64,000 nucleotides of DNA from Brachionus plicatilis. Its lineage: Eukaryota > Rotifera > Eurotatoria > Ploima > Brachionidae. The position numbers were made by a program, and so were the translations under genes. This document shows positions 33,508 to 43,253 of this stretch, piece after piece. Below the pieces are notes generated by a model. That model was given only the letters and a program-made list of their open reading frames with translations. It was not told the DNA's origin and did no database searches. Numbering within the stretch: position 1 is the first letter of the stretch; each line of letters starts with the position of its first letter. The stretch is from assembly GCA_010279815.1 (NCBI GenBank), contig QEOQ01000508.1, forward strand, positions 2,353,013 through 2,417,012. Direction: 5' to 3'.

Positions 33508-34432
33508 ATGTTGAGACTCGTTGCTTTGGTAATTATGGCTGTTGCAGTCCATGGATCAAATTTGTATGGTCAACAATATCAAAAAGTTGAAACAGCTTCT
33601 TATCCAGAAGTAGAAATGCCTGAATATCCGATGCCAGATAGTTCTTATCAACAAGCCGAAAAGCCAAGCTACAACAAGATGTCTGAAGCTGCATACCAAC
33701 CAGCTGAAAAGCCAAGCTACAACAAAATGCATGAATCTACTTATCAAGCAGCCGAAAAGCCAAGTTACAACAAAATGCCAGAATATGGTTATCAGCCAGC
33801 TCAGAAACCAACTTACCAAAAAATGCCTGAACCAGTATACCAAGCAACTGAAAAGCCATCCTATAATCAAATGCCAGAGTATGGCTATCAGCCAGCTCAA
33901 AAAGCATACAGCCAAAAAACCTATGCTTCTATGCCATATGCTCCAAAACCACGTAAATATATTTTACTTTAAATTGAGAATTTAAAATGTATCTGTTATT
34001 AATTATTTTCATTTATTTTAAGCTAAATGTGACGTCTCAATCGATTATACTAGTGTTCCAGGTTCATGCACAAAATTCAGAAGATGCTCAAATGGTTACT
34101 TGTACATTTTGAGATGCCCACACAACACTGTTTGGGATAACAAGCTCAAGACTTGTGCTAGACCAGAACAAGTTCCAGCGCCATGCGGAACTAAAATGAA
34201 TGGCTATCCAAGTTACAAGAAACAAGCTTATTCAGCACCATCAGCCTACCCCACCTACCAAAAAGAAGCCTATCCAGCTCCATCTGCTTATTCAGCACCA
34301 TCAGCCTACCCAGTCGATCAAAAAGATACTTATCCAACTCAAGGTACTTATGAACAACCAAAATCATATGGTACTTATGAAGCTACCACTGCTGCTCCAG
34401 CTAAATATGAACAAGCTTATCCAACTTATTAA
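33508..34432 (+). CDS. Secreted tyrosine-rich repeat protein with peritrophin-A chitin-binding domain, copy C
   Basis: Exons 33508-33952 and 34023-34432 with a 70-bp intron, 284 residues. It differs from copies A and B at two residues by eye: P117 instead of S117, which restores the consensus AEKPSYN in the fifth repeat, and G256 instead of N256 in the C-terminal tail. Signal peptide, six 16-residue repeats, six-cysteine CBM14 domain and tyrosine-terminated tail are as in copy A. The polyadenylation signal is at 34455-34460. Copy C is the outgroup of the three by both coding and flanking differences, so A and B split most recently or were homogenised. Confidence 0.85.
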
Positions 34433-34454
34433 GTGGACATTTTTATCTGATTAG

Positions 34455-34460
34455 AATAAA
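34455..34460 (+). promoter_or_regulatory. Polyadenylation signal, gene copy C
   Basis: AATAAA at the equivalent place to copies A and B, although the bases just before it (TTTTTATCTG) differ. Confidence 0.5.
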
Positions 34461-34690
34461 ATTCATCAAATTAATCTAAGTTTTTCAATTCTTAAATTTT
34501 TTTTTTGAATTACTGTTAAACATCTTCAAGATTTAATCTTCATGAATATTTAACTTCCTTATCGTCAGAATATCATAAAATTCCAAAAAAAAATTTGTTT
34601 TTGTATTTGAAATCTAATTGTACGAGTTGTTTGATTAACAATCAAAAGAGAGAATCTTTTCAATAATTTCTATTATTATTAATTTTAATT

Positions 34691-36027
34691 TTATTACTTA
34701 TATATCAACACAACCCATATTACTTTTAAATTTTTTTTATATTTGGTAATTGAAGTAATCAAAAATTTTAATATGCATGTTTTTAATTCTAAATCTGAAT
34801 TCTTTATATTTCCGTAGGATCCATTCGAAAATAAATGAATGAAAATACGTTCTTACTGACGGAATTTTACTATTTTTTATATATCTAAACATTATAAACT
34901 TTAAGAAGTGAAAAGAAATCTTGATTTATTGTTCATTTACGAATAGATAAAGATAGTTTCATAGATTATAATAGATATGAAAATAAAATACTGGTTGTCA
35001 ATTTTTCGAGTCTTTAGTAATTAAAAAAATAGAATAATCTTTAGACACAGAAATAATCGAATATTTATATTTTTATTTAAATTGAAACTATCCAAATATT
35101 TAAGCAAAACGAAAAAATCGAATAAAATTTAATTCAGATATTTTAAATGAAGATTAATAATTTCAAGCATTTTTATTTTTTTTCATATTTCTGAAAGCGG
35201 AACTTATAGATTTTTATAACTAAGATAATAAAAAATCTAGTTTTTCCTAGGCTTATTAACAGAAAATTGCCATCTTGGACTCCTACCAACAAACGACACC
35301 TGTCCTCTAATATTTACTTAGTTAACAATTATGCTTAATACTTTATTTTTAAAGTATTAAAATAAAAAATAAAATAAAGATAATAGATTCAGGATAAAAA
35401 CATTAAAAAAAAGATTAATATGGACTCTTAATAATTTTTTATAATTTATTCTTTTAGGTCAAAAATGGTTCAAAAATAAAATTTTACTGATAAAATTATT
35501 TCCTTTGTTATTTAATTCTCTTCTTTTAAAGATTGTTTTTTATTTCTTTTATTCTCGTTTTTCATTTTTGTATAATTTTTTTTGGTTTTGATATTTAGGA
35601 TCACATCTCAAAATAAATCTTTATAAATTTAAGCTTTTTACCCATAAACCGACACTTGCTCAAACTTTAAAATTTAACACTTAAATTTTTTCAAAAACAT
35701 TTTTCAATTATAAAATCGCTTTTTAGATTACTTAATTTATTATTGATTTGATAATATCATATTTATCATTTTACATTAACATTTGACAAAAATGCTAATT
35801 TTTTTTAATCTAGAAAAATAAAATTTTTTTTAATCCCACTTCAAATAATTTTCCCATTAAAAATATTAATTTTATTATTTATTTAATCATTTAAAATTTT
35901 AATCATCTAACAATATTTTTGATTCCGATTTTATTTAAAGCGGATTTATTTTATCTCTTTCCACTAACAATTTTTTTTTCTAATTTTGTCAATGATTAAA
36001 AAAATTTAGTATTTATATTTAGTATTT
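34691..36027. other. AT-rich intergenic sequence, no gene seen
   Basis: Very AT-rich. A TTTATT at 35945-35950 could be the minus-strand AATAAA for the YIPF3 gene. No other feature is supported. Confidence 0.4.
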
Positions 36028-37000
36028 TCAAAATATTTTTTTTGTTCCATTTTGGAAAACATTTTTCTCTGTTAATTGAACAGCTAACCGCTTTTGTATA
36101 TTCTTTACAGCCTCCGTTACCGTATCAGCTAATTTTGCAGGATCATTCTCATTTTCCTTAATAAACAAAGCATGTGACACACCTTAAATAACAAAAAAAA
36201 ATATTTTGTTATTTTTCAAATTATCCAACAAATCATACCTTCAGCTAGCTCATGGTATGCAAAATGGATGTATAACAAAAAAAACATATGAATTAAAAAA
36301 ATTCCTGCTGAAAGACCAATTTTATAGGTCGGGTGCGGGACATTTGAAAACGTGATGTAAGCTAGCTTTAAACCAGATGCTCCACCAAGCAGCAGCCAAA
36401 GAGAGTAAAATATAAAATGATCAAAAGACGTGTGTATAAAGGTACCTATGAGTAAAACAACACAAAAACTAAACAAAGAGTAGCCCTTGAAAAAAATTGA
36501 ATTTTTTTTCTCAAAATTTAAATAAATTTTCTTACAATTAAACTCAAATAATTGAAAAGACTAATGGATGAATAACAAATAAAGGATGTTGAGGATACCA
36601 AAGAACTGAGGCCAATCCAATAAGTGAAGCATACAAAAAATGCAGTTCCGATAAGAGTACCATCTTGAATTGAATGATTCGCTATTTTCATCTGGTAAAT
36701 CAGAATGGCACATAAAGTAAATAAAATCATTAGTGGACCATAAAGCTCAGTAGTTAGATAATTATTTTTAAAGGGAACCAGTGAGTAAACAAGTCTGTTA
36801 AGAACATCCCTGGGTTCCACATCGAAATAGGGCCTCAGGTAATCAATATGAGAATAAATATTTAGGGTTTTGTGCATTTTTTCTCGGCCTGTGTTGAACA
36901 CATAAGCTCCGACAGTCTGTGCCATGGACTGGTTAAACATTGGGATGCTTGTTTCACCATCGTTTGATTGAACTTTGCGCTGTTGAACATTAGATTCCAT
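36028..37000 (-). CDS. YIPF3: YIPF3, Yip1-domain Golgi membrane protein
   Basis: Three exons read 37000-36536, 36485-36239 and 36182-36028, all with GT-AG introns (50 and 56 bp) and matching phases, giving 288 residues. The family signature LRPYFDVEP is at residues 55-63, ELYGPL at 85-90, and further on come WLLLGGASGLK and FLLYIHFAYHE, all diagnostic of YIPF3. A soluble N-terminus is followed by five hydrophobic segments and a short luminal or cytosolic tail. YIPF3 pairs with YIPF4 in the cis-Golgi and helps maintain Golgi structure and Golgi turnover. At 288 residues it is shorter than the vertebrate protein (about 350) at both ends. The ATG at 37000 is preceded by AT-rich sequence without an obvious acceptor. 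Confidence 0.9.
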
Positions 37001-37125
37001 TCTAGATTATTATTTCTAAACAGACTCAAAGGAAAAAATAATTTAATAAAATTAAAATTACTGCTTAAATATTGAACTTTTTTTTGTCTTATTTATTTAT
37101 TTTAATATTTTAAAATTTAAAAAAA

Positions 37126-37353
37126 TTATCTTTGTGAAGTAATGAAACGAATGAGCTTGAGGACATGATAAAAAATTAACAGTATACATGTTATTCTAGT
37201 GAAGAAAATGATTCCATCTGCAAATTTAGTGTTAAATATTTGTTCTTTTTGTCGTAATATGGCCTGAATTGCTCGAGTTATTGGTCCCAATTTTATCTTA
37301 TAATCACAGGCTATGCCTATCAAAAGAATTGTTAGAAATAAATTTTTTTGCAT
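37126..37353 (-). CDS. Small predicted membrane or secreted protein
   Basis: 75 codons in one frame. The N-terminus LFLTILLIGIAC looks like a signal peptide or membrane anchor, and a second hydrophobic segment lies at about 49-68 (FFTRITCILLIFYHVLKLI). The middle is basic and amphipathic. It lies 126 bp upstream of YIPF3 on the same strand. I do not recognise a family, and spliced additional exons cannot be excluded. Its composition is less AT-biased than chance ORFs nearby, which is the main reason to list it. Confidence 0.35.
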   Translation of the reverse strand: MQKNLFLTILLIGIACDYKIKLGPITRAIQAILRQKEQIFNTKFADGIIFFTRITCILLIFYHVLKLIRFITSQR

Positions 37354-38090
37354 TTTATGTGGTCTTGGTAAAAAATTAAAATTAAAAATTCATTTTTTTA
37401 AATAAATTCATTTTAATTTTTCACTGAAAGGAAAATTAAATTATTTGTTCTTTATGTTATTTAAAGATCAACAATGTTTTAAAATATACTTAGAAAAAAT
37501 TCATCATTTATTATCTAATTAATTTAATGAACTTTCATTTGTTGTTTTTTTATTCAAAAAATTGAGTATTAAATTTATATTTTCAAGAAAAAATGAGAGC
37601 AATTAAAACTACCGAACCGTCAAGTTAAATTAAAGGTCTACAAGTTTTTTCACCCGCAAAAAAAGAATTAGGAATTTTTTTGAAAAAATTTATCAAAAGC
37701 AATTGAACATAATGTATATTCTTTAATTTTCAATTTTAAATTTAAACTATCAATGAATTAATTCAATTTAATTTTCATTAAACAATCTTATTAATATAAT
37801 ATATATATAATATTAGTTTCAAAAATTTAACATGGTTGTATTTGACAAAAAAATTAAAACCCGTTCGCCATGTTAAAAGATATGTATACGAGAATGGGCG
37901 TTGCTTCTCATTTAATATAAAAAAATTTATTGAAAGAGACTTAACAACTGTCTTTCTCTTACTATTAAATATAAATTGTTGCGCCTTTATTTAATAATAA
38001 AATTTTTTGCAAAAACAAATAATATAAGTTTGTATTTTTAAATCTTTTTATTAAATTTAAAATGTTTTTAATAGGAGATAAATAGATTCC
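37354..38090. other. AT-rich spacer with a dispersed repeat
   Basis: No gene seen. 37675-37795 matches 46667-46786 (GAAAAAATTTATCAAAAGCA onward) and is a dispersed repeat of about 120 bp. The Tc1 fragment at 46160 ends just before its second copy. Confidence 0.5.
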
Positions 38091-38097
38091 AAGTGAT

Positions 38098-38140
38098 GCG
38101 TATTTCGATTTCTTCTTCAGGCGCGATACGCAACTGGACT
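38098..38140 (-). ncRNA. Hammerhead-ribozyme-like motif near the Penelope-like element
   Basis: On the minus strand the order is GCGTATC, GCGC, CTGAAGA, AGAAATC, GAAA, TACGC. CTGAAGA fits the hammerhead box CUGANGA and GAAA the second box. The segment between them can form a two-pair stem II (GA/TC). TGCGTA and TACGCA form a six-pair stem III, placing T-C just before the expected cleavage point. Stem I is reduced to GCGC, which cannot form a normal hairpin, so activity is doubtful or would need a dimer. Penelope-like elements are known to carry hammerhead motifs, which supports the reading. Not verified by folding. Confidence 0.35.
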
Positions 38141-38730
38141 AAAGTCTTTTTCTAAATTAAACAAAATATAAATGAAAAAATTTTTTTGAAGAAAATTAGA
38201 ATACAACGAAAAAAAAAATAAATTTTTTTAGTATTGAATTTTTCTAATTTTAACAAATAAAATTTGCCACGATATATTACGAGTAAATGCAAAAAATAAA
38301 AAAAAAGTAAAAAATATAAAAACAAAAAAGAGGGGGTAGTTGCTTTTTTCCAAAAGAATAGAAATAATAAATTTTCCAAATAAAGTGTATATTGAAATTT
38401 TTTTGTCCTCAGACTTCTCATATTATGGGGAAAAGCTTTGCTTTATTTTTAAAAAGATATGGTATGTGAATGTTAATAATTTTATTGTTCAAATTCTTTA
38501 TAAGATGAATTAATTGTAATTCTATAACAAGTCTAGTCTCAATAGATTCTAAGTCTTTTTTGAATATAAGGCAACTAAAATCATTTTTATAATCATGGCC
38601 CTTCAAATTGAAGTGTATTGCTACTGATGAATTTAAATTTTCAGAATATGGAATGAAATTTTTAATATTACTTAAGTGTTCTTTAATTATTGTATTAAAA
38701 CTCCTTTTAGTTTGTCCAATGTAAAATAAA

Positions 38731-38790
38731 TTACATCCTTTGCAAATAATAAAATAAACCGTTTATTTTATTATTTGCAAACGATGTAAT
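38731..38790. repeat. Short palindrome inside the Penelope-like element
   Basis: TTTGCAAATAATAAAATAAA plus C at 38739-38759 is followed after one base by its exact complement (38761-38781). The match extends on both sides through ATTACATC with one mismatch. It duplicates, in inverse orientation, the codons around IICK and introduces stops just before the YIG motif. Confidence 0.8.
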
Positions 38791-39861
38791 TTTTTGAATT
38801 ACAGCTAGAAAATGACTGAATAGGAAAAACAAAATTATTTATTTTAAGAAAACTAGAGTGATCAATATATTTACAAACCAAACAATTTTTACAACTTTTT
38901 GTTTTATAGTAAATATTTTTATTTAGCTTAAAATCATGAACAATTAAAGAAGCAATATTAAATTGTAAACATTTGATCACATTCATTTTAAAATTATTTA
39001 GGTAAGGATAAAGTAGTTTCAGTTTTAGGAAAGAAGTATGGAAAATAAAGTCTAAATTGAGAAAGTTAAAATCAAAAAAAGATTTGAAAAATAAATTACT
39101 TAAGTAATTTTCTGTATTCTTAACTTTATAATCAATAAGAGCCTCTCTTTTAGTATTACCAATAGTCTTACATATCTTTTTTGAAAAAGTAAAATTATAA
39201 CCTCTTGATATTAAATTATCAATTAATTCTCTAGAATGAAAAAAATAATCAATAGTAAGAGAGCAAATTCTTCTTAGTCTAATGAAAAGTGATTTGGGAA
39301 TATTTTTAAAAATAAACTTTGGGTGGTTTGATAAATGGAGAAGGTAACAGAAAGTATTAGTTGGTTTAACTAACAATGAAAAAAATAATAGTTGTCTTGT
39401 TTTATCAATACTTATTAGCAGATCAAGGAAGTTTATAATTAAACCTGTCTCTATATTTAAAATTAGGGCAAAGTAAAAATTTTGCTCATTTTCATTTTGT
39501 TCAATCTTGCTCAAAAATGAAAAAAAAAATTTGAAAAATTGCAGTTTGCAATTTGAATCTTAATTTAAAATAATTTATTAAAAAATTAAAAATGTTAATT
39601 TAGTAGATTTTTTTTATTTTATTTGATGTCTAGTTTGCAGTCTTCTTTTTTTTAATATAATTGTCAAGATTATCACGACTACTACTGAAAGTATTCGACT
39701 TACTGGTATTTATTAATAGAAAACATAATGTCCATTACAAAAAAAAATATTCTTTTATTGATAAAAAAATTATTTATTATTTTCAGTTTTCAATTTTTTT
39801 TTAAATATCTTTTATTACATATTGGATAAAAGATCAAAATAGATTTTAAGATAATGAATTA

Positions 39862-40367
39862 CAGCCAGCTTTCGTTAATCCGGCCAAATTCGGAAAATAT
39901 TTTTTTGACGTATTGTCGAAACTGCCGAACTCTCGAAAGTCCGCGTTAGAGGAAAATTTAAATCTTACCGGATTAAATAAAAAAATGTTTTACAAAACAA
40001 TTTACATAATTTTTTTAAAAAATTTAACAAAAATAAAAATTCTATTAACGGATTAAAAAAATTTTTAAATATTTAATTCATTTTAAAATAATCAACAATG
40101 TTCGATTTTTTATTATTTTTATCAATGGAAAAATCTTTTCTTTCAGATATGTAATTTTTTTGCGACATTTAAAATCATTTTTGGCCGAATTAAAAATCCA
40201 AAAATATAAATAATTTATAAAGAAGATGTCAGTTGTCTTAGCCGAATTATCAAATTATATACAAGCTTTTATAATGCTTTTTATAAGAAAGGGAAAGGAA
40301 AAATGAAAAATTATTCGGCAATCGGATTTGTCGAATAATCGAAGACCGGATTAACGAGGGTTGACTG
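39862..40367. mobile_element. pogo/Tigger-like MITE, TA target site
   Basis: The right end reads, in complement, CAGTCAACCCTCGTTAATCC and the left CAGCCAGCTTTCGTTAATCC; TA flanks both sides. CGTTAATCCGG ends are common in pogo-like elements. Inner parts repeat GAATAATCG/CGAATTA words. 506 bp, no ORF. Confidence 0.75.
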
Positions 40368-40671
40368 TATATTATTTAAAAACAAAATAAAAAAATATTT
40401 TTCAAAATTATTAAATTAATTTATTTTTATTAAAAATTTATTTAAAAAAGTACTTATTAAGGTTGCTTCTTACTTCGAAGCTCAGCCATTATTTAATTTT
40501 TCAAATTAATAAAAAAATTGACACTAAATTAAATTAAGAAAATTTTCTTTAATTTTATACACTTAAAAAAATTCTGAAAAAATGCATATTCAATTTAATT
40601 TTAGAAAACCTTAAATATCAGTATCACAAAGATACTTTAGACCACAGGGATCATTTTTAAGATTACCAAAA

Positions 40672-41075
40672 CTAATTGAATTTTAAAAAAAAAATGAGCA
40701 ATTTAACATTTAAATCAACAGTGCCTAGGTTCAAAAGATGGTGCAATTGACCCATAAAAGTCTGTGAACAAATTTTTATGTTAACTTTTACCTCTCCAAT
40801 CTGCACTTTAGTGCCAACCATGGCCTTAATAGCATTCAATCTGTCCGCATACACATCCAAGTCCAACTGGCATTCAACAAGCAAGAATAAAACATCAAAT
40901 CGTTAAAAACCGGTCCAATCCGACCTCGTCAGGCTGACTCAACAACACAATACTTCTTTTTTCTGGCACAAAACAGTTTCCAAATAGCTAATGGCTACAT
41001 CAGCTGCGATCTTCATTATCAAACAGAAATACATCATGTCTGGATCGAACTTTACCATTTCGCTAGAGATGAGCA
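40672..41075 (-). pseudogene. Coding-like fragments of unknown origin inside the TIR transposon
   Basis: Minus-strand frames give VCQLVLISSEMVKFDPDMM followed by IAADVAISYLETVLCQK, and after a stop LDVYADRLNAIKAMVGTKV and QIGEVKVNIKICSQTFMGQ. They are less AT-rich and less repetitive than the surroundings and look like exon pieces. I do not recognise the source gene. They are oriented opposite to the BEACH-like piece next to them. Confidence 0.35.
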
Positions 41076-41090
41076 CTAGCTGACAAACAA

Positions 41091-41471
41091 TTGAACAAAC
41101 CGAGCAATGAGAGTGTGACGCCGTTGCGAGTGCGGTCGAACACGGCCGTGCAGCTGCAGGGCGCGTCCAGGACGGTTGGCGGCGTAGTGATCGGCTTTGT
41201 GGGCGTGCGGGTGTTTCAGCCGATGCCGGTGAGCAAGAGTGTGGAGAGTTTGGGCGGCGCCGGCTTTTTGCTGGCACTGGTTGCCATGGCAACCGATGTC
41301 GAGTTCATGTACGCGGCCGTCAAGTGTCTCGCCTGTTTCCTCAAGTCAAATGGCCACATACAAGAACAGCAGACTAGTCACATGATCGAGCTGAAGGGGC
41401 GTCTGGTCGACATTGTCAACGAGTTGATCGCCCAGCAGACCAAAAACAAGACGTACTTCAAGAAGAAATAG
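41091..41471 (+). pseudogene. BEACH-family scaffold protein fragment, apparently captured
   Basis: A clearly GC-rich open frame of 126 codons with GGVVIGFVGVRVFQPMPVSK and then ESLGGAGFLLALVAMATDVE and MYAAVKCLACFLKSN. The pattern GVRVF..P...ES.GG....LALVAMA.D.E..YAAVK.L.....KSN is that of the armadillo-like region before the BEACH domain in large neurobeachin/LYST/WDFY-type proteins; the exact subfamily is uncertain. After about residue 100 the reading changes character and the opposite strand becomes more protein-like, suggesting a fusion point. Such a piece (of proteins usually over 2000 residues) inside a TIR element points to capture of host exon sequence. Confidence 0.5.
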
Positions 41472-41777
41472 TCAAAGTGCTCGTCTTCGACTTCGTTCGT
41501 TTTGTCCACGAATCGATAGAGTGTGCGCACCACTGTGGTAAAGTCGGCCAAAATTTTGTTCACGCTTCCTTTGAATCAGAAAAATTTGAAAAAGTTCACC
41601 ACGTGCACCAACAATGCCGCCTGGCTACACGCCGTCAATTCGGACACGTCTCACACAACCATTGACTTTGCTCAAGTCCAAGCAATAAGGTTTAAGTTGA
41701 ATCAAGCCAATTTCTGCAAGTATCCTCACTTGGCGTTGTTGTTCGATGCGCACAAAATTAATATCAATCAAAATTAA
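41378..41777. pseudogene. Further coding-like fragments inside the TIR transposon
   Basis: The minus strand of 41378-41563 reads ILADFTTVVRTLYRFVDKTN, then DEHFDYFFLKYVLFLVCWAI. The plus strand of 41586-41777 reads LKKFTTCTNNAAWLHAVNSD and later RFKLNQANFCKYPHLALLFD. Both are richer in G+C than the window average. Sources not recognised; orientation alternates from piece to piece. Confidence 0.3.
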
Positions 41778-42689
41778 ATGGGTACAAGAAATGTTTTTTT
41801 TAAGATATATCAAAATTCTACTAAATTAACATTTTTAATTTTTTAAATAAATTATTTTAAATTAAAATTCAAATTGCAAACTGCAATTTTTCAAATTTTC
41901 TTTTTTATTTTTGAGCAAGATTGAACAAAATGAAAATGAGCAAAATTTTTACTTTGCCAAAATTAGATCATCAAAATGATTCTTTAAACAATCTAAGTTT
42001 TCTAGTAAAGCTACTATAATAATATCATCTATATATCTATAATAAATTAAAGGTTTTTTAATATCGAGCCAACTTTTTTCTAAGATATATACGTATAGAT
42101 TAGCTATTACTGGTCCACAAATAGTCCCCATAGCAATACCTAGGATTTGTTTTAGGAAATTATTTTTATATTTAAAAAAATTATTAAATAAGACTGTCTG
42201 CAAAATTTTGTAAAAACCAAAAATAGTTAGATGCTTTGAATGAAATCTACTACTAAGAAAATCTGTAATTAAATTAAGAGCATTATCAAGATTTATATTT
42301 AGATATAAAGATTCAAAATCACAATTAAAGATTTTAGCATTAGTTGGTATTATTTTGGTATGAGTTTTCTGTATTAAATTTTGAGAGTCTTGAATATATG
42401 ATTCACATTCTTTTACAAAAGGTTGTAAAATAAGGCTTATAAAAAGACTTAATTTACCAATTGGATGATTTTTACATTTATTATAGGCCTAACAGAAAAT
42501 TTTTTCTTATGTAACTTAGGTAAAATTCGAAAGAGACCAAGTTTAACTTTAGAAGATTTTAGGTTATTATAAAGTTTTTTAGAGATATTTTTAGAAATTA
42601 ATAAGTCATCTAAAGTTTTTTTAGCAATTTCAATACACTCATTAAGAGTGTCATAATTTAAAAATATATAATTAGAAAAATTAGATATG

Positions 42690-43250
42690 CGCTAATTAGA
42701 AATTAAAATTTAAATTTAAAAAAAATTTTGAATTATTGTATCAATTATATATATTTTGTTCGAAATCATCAAGCAAGCTTTCACAAAATTGACTGCTCCA
42801 GATCCATCGGCTCCAAAATCAACTGCTAAATTCGCTTCAAGATTCAGCCGAACCGTACCAACCGTACCAGGCGTACCAAATTTTTTTTTTTACTAGCAAA
42901 AAATTTAATTTAAAATAAAAAAGAGTTTTTTTTATTTGCATATTTGGTTCCAATTATAAACGATAAATTCTACTTTCAATTTATTTTATTTTACTAAGTC
43001 TTAAATTTTACAAGATATGGTAATTTTATAAATTATGGCTTTTTTTTTTTATTTATTTTAAGTCTTTATAAACGATTTCAGGAACTTTTTTTTTCTCTGC
43101 TTTTTTTTTGGTGTGAAATCATTTTCAAGCACTTTAATGCCCAATAAAGCCCTCTTATATTAATTTAAATTTGCAGAATTGGGATCCAAAATAAACAAAT
43201 CAAGAATAATGATCATTGAATAAGGGCTATATTTCTTATAAGAAAAAAAA
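42690..43250. other. AT-rich sequence, no gene seen
   Basis: A short less AT-rich island at 42765-42880 has repeated ACCGTACCA words; otherwise low-complexity. Confidence 0.35.
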
Positions 43251-43253
43251 TTG

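Larger units (their letters stand above)
33154..34690 (+). repeat. Segmental duplication, copy C
   Basis: Matches copies A and B from just upstream of the promoter to about 34680, with an internal deletion near 33175 and several substitutions in the 3' flank (for example near 34480-34610). It is shorter and more diverged outside the gene than A is from B. Confidence 0.8.
39467..41958. mobile_element. 2.5-kb TIR transposon carrying foreign coding fragments, 8-bp TSD
   Basis: The ends are about 135-bp inverted repeats starting GGCAAAGTAAAAATTTTGCT and its complement (39467-39605 and 41820-41958). They are flanked by an exact 8-bp duplication AAAATTAG (39459-39466 and 41959-41966). It sits inside the RT frame of the Penelope-like element. 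The interior has a pogo-like MITE (39862-40367) and several GC-rich pieces with coding character in both orientations (40672-41777). No transposase is recognisable. The structure is that of a non-autonomous, hAT-sized-TSD element that has picked up host exons, comparable in form to Pack-type elements. Confidence 0.75.
38418..42680 (-). mobile_element. Penelope-like element (RT plus GIY-YIG), interrupted
   Basis: Reading the minus strand from about 42680: FRILPKLHKKKFSVRPIIN, a frameshift, then KNHPIGKLSLF, LGIAMGTICGPVIANLYVYI, and the RT active site YYRYIDDIIIV. The frame continues into DDLIL, is cut at 41966 by a 2.5-kb insertion, and resumes at 39466 as LNIETGLIINFLDLLIS with KPTNTFCYLLHLSNHP. 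The C-terminus has IICKGCN, FYIGQTKRSF and VAIHFNLKGHD, the GIY-YIG endonuclease typical of Penelope-like elements, ending at 38418. Removing the insertion and one 8-bp repeat rejoins the frame exactly. The N-terminus is missing, and there are one frameshift and a 31-bp inverted duplication (38731-38790) in front of the YIG motif, so it is inactive. Confidence 0.85.

Noticed and set aside
41091..41471. Bacterial contamination, because of high GC
   Set aside because: The frame resembles a eukaryotic BEACH-family armadillo region and lies inside a TIR element with exact target duplications in AT-rich host DNA.
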